Shown here: in pieces, positions 58,935 through 64,000 of the stretch | How positions within the stretch are numbered: the first letter of the stretch is position 1 | How the letters are laid out: each line of letters begins with the position of its first letter | Assembly (NCBI GenBank): GCA_963691655.1 | Contig: OY829329.1 | Location: forward strand, 50,941,279 to 51,005,278 | Direction: 5' to 3' | DNA length: 64,000 nt | Origin: Toxonevra muliebris | Taxonomy: Eukaryota; Arthropoda; Insecta; Diptera; Pallopteridae | Program-made: the position numbers and the translations under genes | Notes under the pieces: model-generated | Seen by the model: only the letters and a program-made list of their open reading frames with translations | What the model was told of the DNA's origin: nothing | Database searches by the model: none

Positions 58935-59765
58935 ATAGAGCAAAGCGAAAAGAGAACCCTTCAAAGCTGTCTAGTCAAGCCATTGGTTTTCTAGGTATCT
59001 GAGGAAAAGAAGGGCAAGAAAGTACTGAAGAAAATAAAGCGTCGGTAGAAAGTAGAGGAAGAAAGAATATGGAAAAAAATAATAGAAGTAGAGGGAATGG
59101 GAAGAGAGATGGGAATGAAAAAAGAAAGTAAAAGAGAAAAAAGGAGAGAAGTTGAGGCAGACATAAAACGGTACGAAAGAGAGGAAGAGGGTGACGAAAA
59201 GAAATAGATGAGAGTATAGATTCAAAGGTAGTGTATCAAATAAAGGATGATTGGATGAGAGGGTGAGGGTAAGAGAGGGGAGGTTCAACTAAAGGAAGAG
59301 AGAAAGCGTTAAGAAAGGGAGTGATATAGAAAAAAGGCGCGATGTAAAATAAGAGAGAAATTATTGAACAGTGAAAAAAAGGAAAGAGAGGAAAGAGAGG
59401 TGAGAAAGGTTTGATTAAGAGCGGACAGAAAACACCAAAAAAGGAAGTGAGATAGAGGAAGAAATTACTGATTCAAGAGGGGGGACAGTGTAAAGGATTA
59501 GAAGAGAAAAGAGGAAACTGATAAAAAAAAAGTGGTAAAGAGAGGGGAACGAAGTAGAGCAGCGAGAGAACGTTATGAAATGGAAGAGGGGCAGAGAGCG
59601 AGGGAAGCAATAGATGAGAAGGAGAGGGGAGGAAAAGTGGAAGGGGTAAAGAAAGCGCTAAGAAATAGAATTACGTACATGAATAGATGAGGGGAAAAAG
59701 AGAGGAAAAATTAAGAGATTCGAAAGAAGGAAAGAGCGAGTTATAAGAATGGGAGTAGGGGAGTA
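58935..59765 (+). repeat. ~830-bp purine tract
   Basis: Plus strand A/G-rich with GAGAG and GGAAG words, like the tract at 51285-52165, which shares GGATGATTGG and AGAGGGGAGGTT. Probably a degenerate purine minisatellite; also a potential site for GAGA-binding proteins or triplex formation. Confidence 0.8.
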
Positions 59766-59777
59766 AACGTTAATGGT

Positions 59778-60319
59778 ATAAACACAACCAAAGCAGCCGG
59801 CCTCAGCTTCAACAACAAACACACAGAATTTTATGAATTTGTATGGGAACAAATTTCTGAAGCTAGCTGCCGCCTCAACGACGCTACACTAGATTCTATT
59901 CAAATTTTCTCAACTTCACAATGTTTTCTCTCTTGTGAGAAGGGAAACATTGCCATGTTTTTCGAAAAAAGCCAAGTGCTGCCAAGTTTTAGTACGAAAA
60001 TATATGTATTTTTTTCGCGTTTCCTTTTAGTTTCTTCATTCTTTTGATGATTTTTGCACAAATAAACGATGTAAATAATTTTAATTTATACAACAAATTT
60101 TTCAAATTACAGAATGTTGAAGTTTTCTTTCTTTTAATTTTTTGATAATTGATAACGAAAATAAAAAAAAACTGAGCTGTTAAATCAATAATCAAACCCA
60201 ACTGCTTCTGTTTTGTTTTTCTTTTAGATATTCTTGACGGCAGCGGTTGACGCTCTTATTGTGTTTATTCTCTCAGAAGAAGTAAGTGGTTAGAGGCCGG
60301 CTGCTTTGGTTGTATTTAT
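59778..60319. mobile_element. inverted-repeat-bounded segment (~540 bp)
   Basis: ATAAACACAACCAAAGCAGC continuing CGGCCTC at 59778-59804 is repeated inverted at 60293-60319 with one mismatch in 27. The interior is AT-rich with no gene. It may be a MITE whose true ends lie slightly further out; I see no certain target duplication. Confidence 0.45.
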
Positions 60320-60511
60320 GGCATAATGCTGAGGCAAAGAGAGTGGGACCAAAAAAGAGGAACGAAAACGAAGAGAAGGCATAAATTAAGAGAAAAAGTA
60401 AGGAGAGCAATGAAAGACCGCACCGAGAATGAGAAAGCGAACTGCAATACTTTACTGCAGTATGCTTTGCAGTCCCATGAGTACAGTCCAATTTGAATTT
60501 TTTTTTATTAA

Positions 60512-60753
60512 CCCTCTAACGGTTAAGGCGGCTTCAGGGTAGCTATCCATTAAAATGAAAATACGCTAACGTCTAAAGTTTTTTTACTTCAGCAATATTG
60601 CCCTCTATTAATCACTATTTTATTGACGATTTAAAATTGTTTTGAACGCATTTCAATGCTTTTGTTTTATTTTATGCTCATTTTGATGTGAAAAATAGGC
60701 TTTTGAATTACCGACACTTTTGTATTCGTTTTCAGCTTTTGACCGTTAGAGGA
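60512..60753. mobile_element. short TTAA MITE
   Basis: TTAA (60508-60511 and 60754-60757) flanks ends CCCTCTAACGGTTAA and (reverse complement) TCCTCTAACGGTCAA. The 242-bp element encodes nothing and fits a piggyBac-type MITE with its own terminal sequence. Confidence 0.75.
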
Positions 60754-60757
60754 TTAA

Positions 60758-60984
60758 CATTTTCACACATCTCGATCTACGACTTTAGAGCCCCATTCAT
60801 GGAGAAAATGTTTCGAAGATCACTGAAGTCATTCTAAACCGAGTCCATGTGGACTACAATACAATACAAATTTCCTCCTTTCTATACGCATATCTCAATC
60901 TTTGACATTTGATAATGTTGGTACATCCTTGTTAAATATTACAGTTCACAGATAAACTTTATTATTGTCAAAAAGTGGATAAGT
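60758..60984. other. non-coding spacer
   Basis: Nothing recognised; GAGTCCATGTGGACTAC near 60841 is a short palindrome-like word. Confidence 0.5.
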
Positions 60985-61232
60985 TAGTTAGGTCCAGAGA
61001 CATACTTAGGCCAGAATGTAATACCATATTGTATTGTATTGTATGGTTGGACCTTCAGTTTAACACTGTTTCCTAACGACGGTGTGGTATTTTGTAATCA
61101 CTTGGAGGTTTTGATATTGCCTACATTCTCATAATTCTTATTTATTTCTTTTCGATAGAAATATAAGAATGATGAGAGATTTAGCCATTAGAACGTCTAG
61201 TGCGCTACTTACTAGACTATCGAAGTCATTTA
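60985..61232 (-). mobile_element. eroded SINE of the 46-kb family
   Basis: On the minus strand the A-box region (GATAGTCTAGTAAGTAGCGC) is present, but the B-box region is deleted. The body (GGTCCAACCAT) and LINE-like tail (GGCCTAAGTATGTCTCTGG) follow, with a local ATTGT expansion (61022-61043). The promoter is broken, so it is inert. Confidence 0.78.
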
Positions 61233-61299
61233 TGGAATATGGATGAAAAATAATGCCTTCATTTACAAACGCCATGAAGTTATTTATAATCTGTTGCTA

Positions 61300-62055
61300 T
61301 CCAAATCCATGTTTGTATGGCATTCATAGAATCCAAAATAGTTAAATCAGAGATTGTAAAGAAATGTCGTGCTTCACTGATGACCACTGAGCACCACAAG
61401 GTCTCTCTCTGCTGTGTTCCTGGACATAGCAATGTTGAAGGGAATGAAATAGCAGATGAAATGGCCAGAAGGGGCTCTGAAATGGACATTTACGAGGCGA
61501 ATACTTCTATACAATCTCCGATATGTGAACTATTTAGGAAAATAGACAAGTTCACCATAGCGGTATCAAATGACGCTTGGACTAACCTAGATGACTGTAT
61601 AGTTTCACGGGCCTTGTGGCCAAGGTTAGATAGGAAGAGAACAAATGTCCTCTTAGGGCACAACAAACCTGCTGTACGTCTGCTTAAATGAGTCATAACT
61701 GTATATTATGCTGTTGCACCAATGCTTCAACGGTGGCGCATTCCAACGAGCGGACTGTGTAGAAGTTGTCATGATGAAGAAGAGACAGAATCAATTCTTC
61801 ACTTTCTATGTCAATGTCCAAAGCTGCAGATGAGCAGACTCCAATGTTTGGGGTCGCGCTTTTTCAATAGTCTAACAGAGATAACGAAAGTGGAACTATC
61901 GGATCTTCTTACCTTCATCCGGAGAACCAAATGGTTCAATAAAGACATTACCTGGACTGCTGGTGGAAACCGTGGTTAGAGGCGTGCCTCCTCCGGGCAA
62001 TTAAATGAGGGCAATCACAATGGACAATTAAGTCTCCGAGTGGAAGTGCGGGTTT

Positions 62056-62087
<32 letters not shown>

Positions 62088-62088
62088 A
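61300..62088 (+). mobile_element. LINE 3' fragment (RNase H end and Cys/His tail)
   Basis: Contains the end of an RNase H domain and a C-terminal CxxC...HxxC motif, then about 110 bp of 3' sequence ending in a TATA-rich stretch. The DD37D transposon is inserted immediately downstream. AACCTAACCTAACCT at 63406-63420, beyond the transposon, may be the displaced LINE terminus. Confidence 0.8.
61317..61979 (+). pseudogene. LINE ORF2 C-terminus
   Basis: Frame 61317-61691 gives SKIVKSEIVKKCRASL, then CCVPGHSNVEGNEIADEMAR, the last RNase H motif (GH, GNE.AD). After a stop and frame change near 61690 it continues LQRWRIPTSGLCRSCHDEEE and ILHFLCQCPKL, the C-terminal zinc-finger-like region. A family different from the 14- and 35-kb LINEs, by sequence. 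Missing everything upstream of RNase H. Confidence 0.85.
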
Positions 62089-63375
62089 CAGGGTGACAAT
62101 CGTAAAGTGACGCACACATTTCAGCTGTTATTTTCAAAAGAACGTACTTCCATTAAGTACAATTAAGTGTTAACATTGCTGAATATATAAGCATTCATTT
62201 GAACCCCACCTCATTCAATATAACCTCCTTTAGCCTGCACACATGCCTTCAATCGATCCGAAAATCGTAGGACTGTTCGCCGCAAGACTTCCTGATCAAT
62301 TTCAGTCCAGGCTTTCTCTAATGAATTTGTCAGCGACTCCAGACTGTGGTGTTGAGATGCACAAGCCTTACTCTTTAAAATACTCCAAATAGAGTAGTCC
62401 ATTGGATTCAAGTCTGGAGAGTATGGTGGACTTTCTTGAGATGTTATGAATCCAGAAAAATTGTCTTTTATCCATGTTTGCGTTAATTTTGCCATGTGGG
62501 AAGGTGCAGAATCTTTCTGGAAAGTTCAGTTTTCATTTCCAAATGTATCTTGGACCCAGGGAAGAACATGTTCATTTAAAATGCTCCGATAAACAACCTG
62601 GTCAATTTTAACACCCTCTTCAACGAATATTAGAGGGGTTCTGGCATTAGCGGAAACTCCAGCCCATACCATAACGGAAGCTGGCTTTTGAACTCGGCCA
62701 ACAGTCCTATTTTGTTGCGATGATGATTTTAGCCACATTCGGTCATTTTGCGCATTGAAATGTTGTTCAACCGTGAAAATTGTTTCATCTGTAAACAAGA
62801 TATTTTCAACATTTTTTAACACGGAGGAGCGTAGCAACGCCTTGCATCTTTGCAGTCGCAAATCTTTCTTTTTTTGTGTCAGATCTTGAGCTTTTCGGAG
62901 CTAGTACGGCTTAAGTTTAAGCTTTGATTTTGCAATGATTCGCACTGTTTCACGGTTTACTCCCACTTCCTTAGCGATATTTCTCATTGAGCGCCTTTGA
63001 TTTCGCTTGATTCGTTTACGAATTTTTTCTGTTAAACCAGTAGTGGCAACTGTTGAAAATTTTCCCCGGTCTCTATCTCCAAAACCCCCAGTTTCATTAT
63101 ATCGAATAATAGCTCGGTCTACCGTACGACTTGACAAATTTAAAGCCTTTGCAATTTGACGGCTACTATAATTTGCCAAATGAAATTTCATTATTTCTCG
63201 ACGAATATTTTCCTTGTCCATTTTTATGGAAATTTCAAAATGTAGTAACAAAAATTCAAATGAAATTAAAAGCAAAGCCAATGATGAATGAATTTGCTTT
63301 TTAAATTAAAGTAACGATAATGGCAAAGCTTGCTGCAGAGTATTAAACTTGCGTCACTTTACAATTGTCACCCTG
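62089..63375 (-). mobile_element. DD37D transposon, near full length
   Basis: Inverted ends CAGGGTGACAATCGTAAAGT and (reverse complement) CAGGGTGACAATTGTAAAGT, continuing GACGCA, are flanked by TA (62087-62088 and 63376-63377). The 1287-bp element has one transposase gene on the minus strand with two nonsense codons. Confidence 0.94.
62211..63221 (-). pseudogene. DD37D transposase with two nonsense codons
   Basis: MDKENIRREIMKFHL starts a single frame of 337 codons broken only by TAG at 62901 (after KLKLKPY) and TGA at 62526 (a Trp position before TFQKD). It has two helix-turn-helix segments (SSRQIAKALNLSSRTVDRAI and SMRNIAKEVGVNRETVRII). The catalytic core is LFTDETIF (first Asp), QKDSAPSHMA (second) and YSPDLNPMDYSIW (third), with 37 residues between the last two. 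It ends DRLKACVQAKGGYIE. The spacing and motifs suit maT-like/Tc1-mariner DD37D elements. The upstream in-frame Met at 63281 is less likely, because the region before 63221 is hydrophobic and lies in the 5' leader. Confidence 0.92.
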
Positions 63376-63377
63376 TA

Positions 63378-64000
63378 TATGTATATACATTCGCACACGC
63401 CTTCCAAACCTAACCTAACCTATGGCATACATAACGACTGGCCGAATTACGGGGTTTGTAGTCTGTAGTCTATTACATGGACACTTTGCTCAACCCAAAA
63501 TTAGCGATTGGCGAGCATAATTCCCCATAAAAACTCGCTAATTTGCTGAAGAGAAACAGTACAGATGGTAGCAAAAACCGCAACCAACTGCTGAAACTTG
63601 GCAGAAACTAAATCGGAAACGTTACAGAATTTGGCTGGAGTGTACTTCGTGTTAAAAGGGAAGGGGGACTGCGAAAAAAAACTGTAACAATTTTATGCCG
63701 GACGTCCACGTGGACTCTAAGTGATGAAGTTTGCTGTTGTCCCTCATGTCTGGGATAAATGCATAATTAAATGTTCGAAAAATTTCCCAATAATATGCAC
63801 GATATTTTTAACACGCTTGCACTTTACATATGTTTTCTGATTTTATTTTTTATATACACAGTTACACTAAAAAAACTGGTAAAAAGTAAGCAAGAAGTAC
63901 TGACTCTCAAATAGAATTACAAGTATTCAAATTGAACGTGATTTGAATGATGTTTCAACATTACAACAGCAATAACAATAAAAAATATATTTAATACTTC
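63378..64000. other. non-coding DNA
   Basis: No gene seen. AACCTAACCTAACCT at 63406-63420 resembles a LINE 3' terminus, and GACGTCCACGTGGAC near 63703 is palindrome-like. Confidence 0.5.

Overview
The window looks like euchromatic, AT-rich DNA of a higher (cyclorrhaphan) fly. The reasons are its load of mariner/Tc1-type transposons of several subgroups, non-LTR retrotransposons with C-terminal RNase H, TTAA-specific MITEs, CAG/CAA and TATG microsatellites, and insect-style splice and start-site context. I cannot name the species. No complete cellular gene, rRNA or functional tRNA was found. The only cellular coding segment I can support is a first-exon-like segment on the minus strand (49801-50023): a fly-type start context, a strongly hydrophobic segment and a consensus GTAAGT donor. 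If it is real, most or all of positions 1-49800 is intron. CpG-richer DNA just upstream (about 50.5-50.9 kb) and a purine tract full of GAGAG (51.3-52.2 kb) would suit a promoter region.

Layout. 0-8 kb: two arrays of a degenerate 10-bp repeat in opposite orientation, the second split by an internally deleted mariner (6588-7301); one arm of a dispersed repeat lies between them. 9.3-12.3 kb: a ~52-57 bp repeat array holding three nested DNA elements (piggyBac-like MITE, an element with 6-bp target duplication, a hAT-like MITE). 14.2-15.7 kb: a LINE remnant with an 11-bp minisatellite inside its coding sequence. 17.3-19.4 kb: a CpG-rich MITE and an internally deleted mariner. 23.8-29.7 kb: two DD37E transposons in opposite orientation, one inside an inverted-repeat element that also holds tRNA-like sequences. 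30.5-31 kb: a composite SINE. 32.4-33.7 kb: a third DD37E transposon. 34.6-37 kb: a long hairpin, then a 5'-truncated LINE.

40-46.8 kb: a mariner of the 6.6-kb type; a mariner relic split by a 1.9-kb hAT-like element carrying a minisatellite; and a complete tRNA-Glu-derived SINE whose tail resembles the 3' end of the 35-37 kb LINE. 52-61 kb: two more TTAA MITEs, a foldback-like inverted repeat, a mariner relic, a second purine tract and an eroded SINE. 61.3-63.4 kb: a LINE 3' fragment followed by a DD37D transposon interrupted only by two nonsense codons.

No transposase here appears intact, though several carry only one or two lesions and so died recently. The window reads as a nested insertion record: target-site duplications date many insertions relative to one another. 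No CRISPR array, operon or prokaryotic system is present. The observations most worth a second look are the SINE/LINE tail sharing, the chimeric SINE, the triple nest, the palindromes in the TTAA MITEs, the 34.65-kb hairpin and the candidate first exon.
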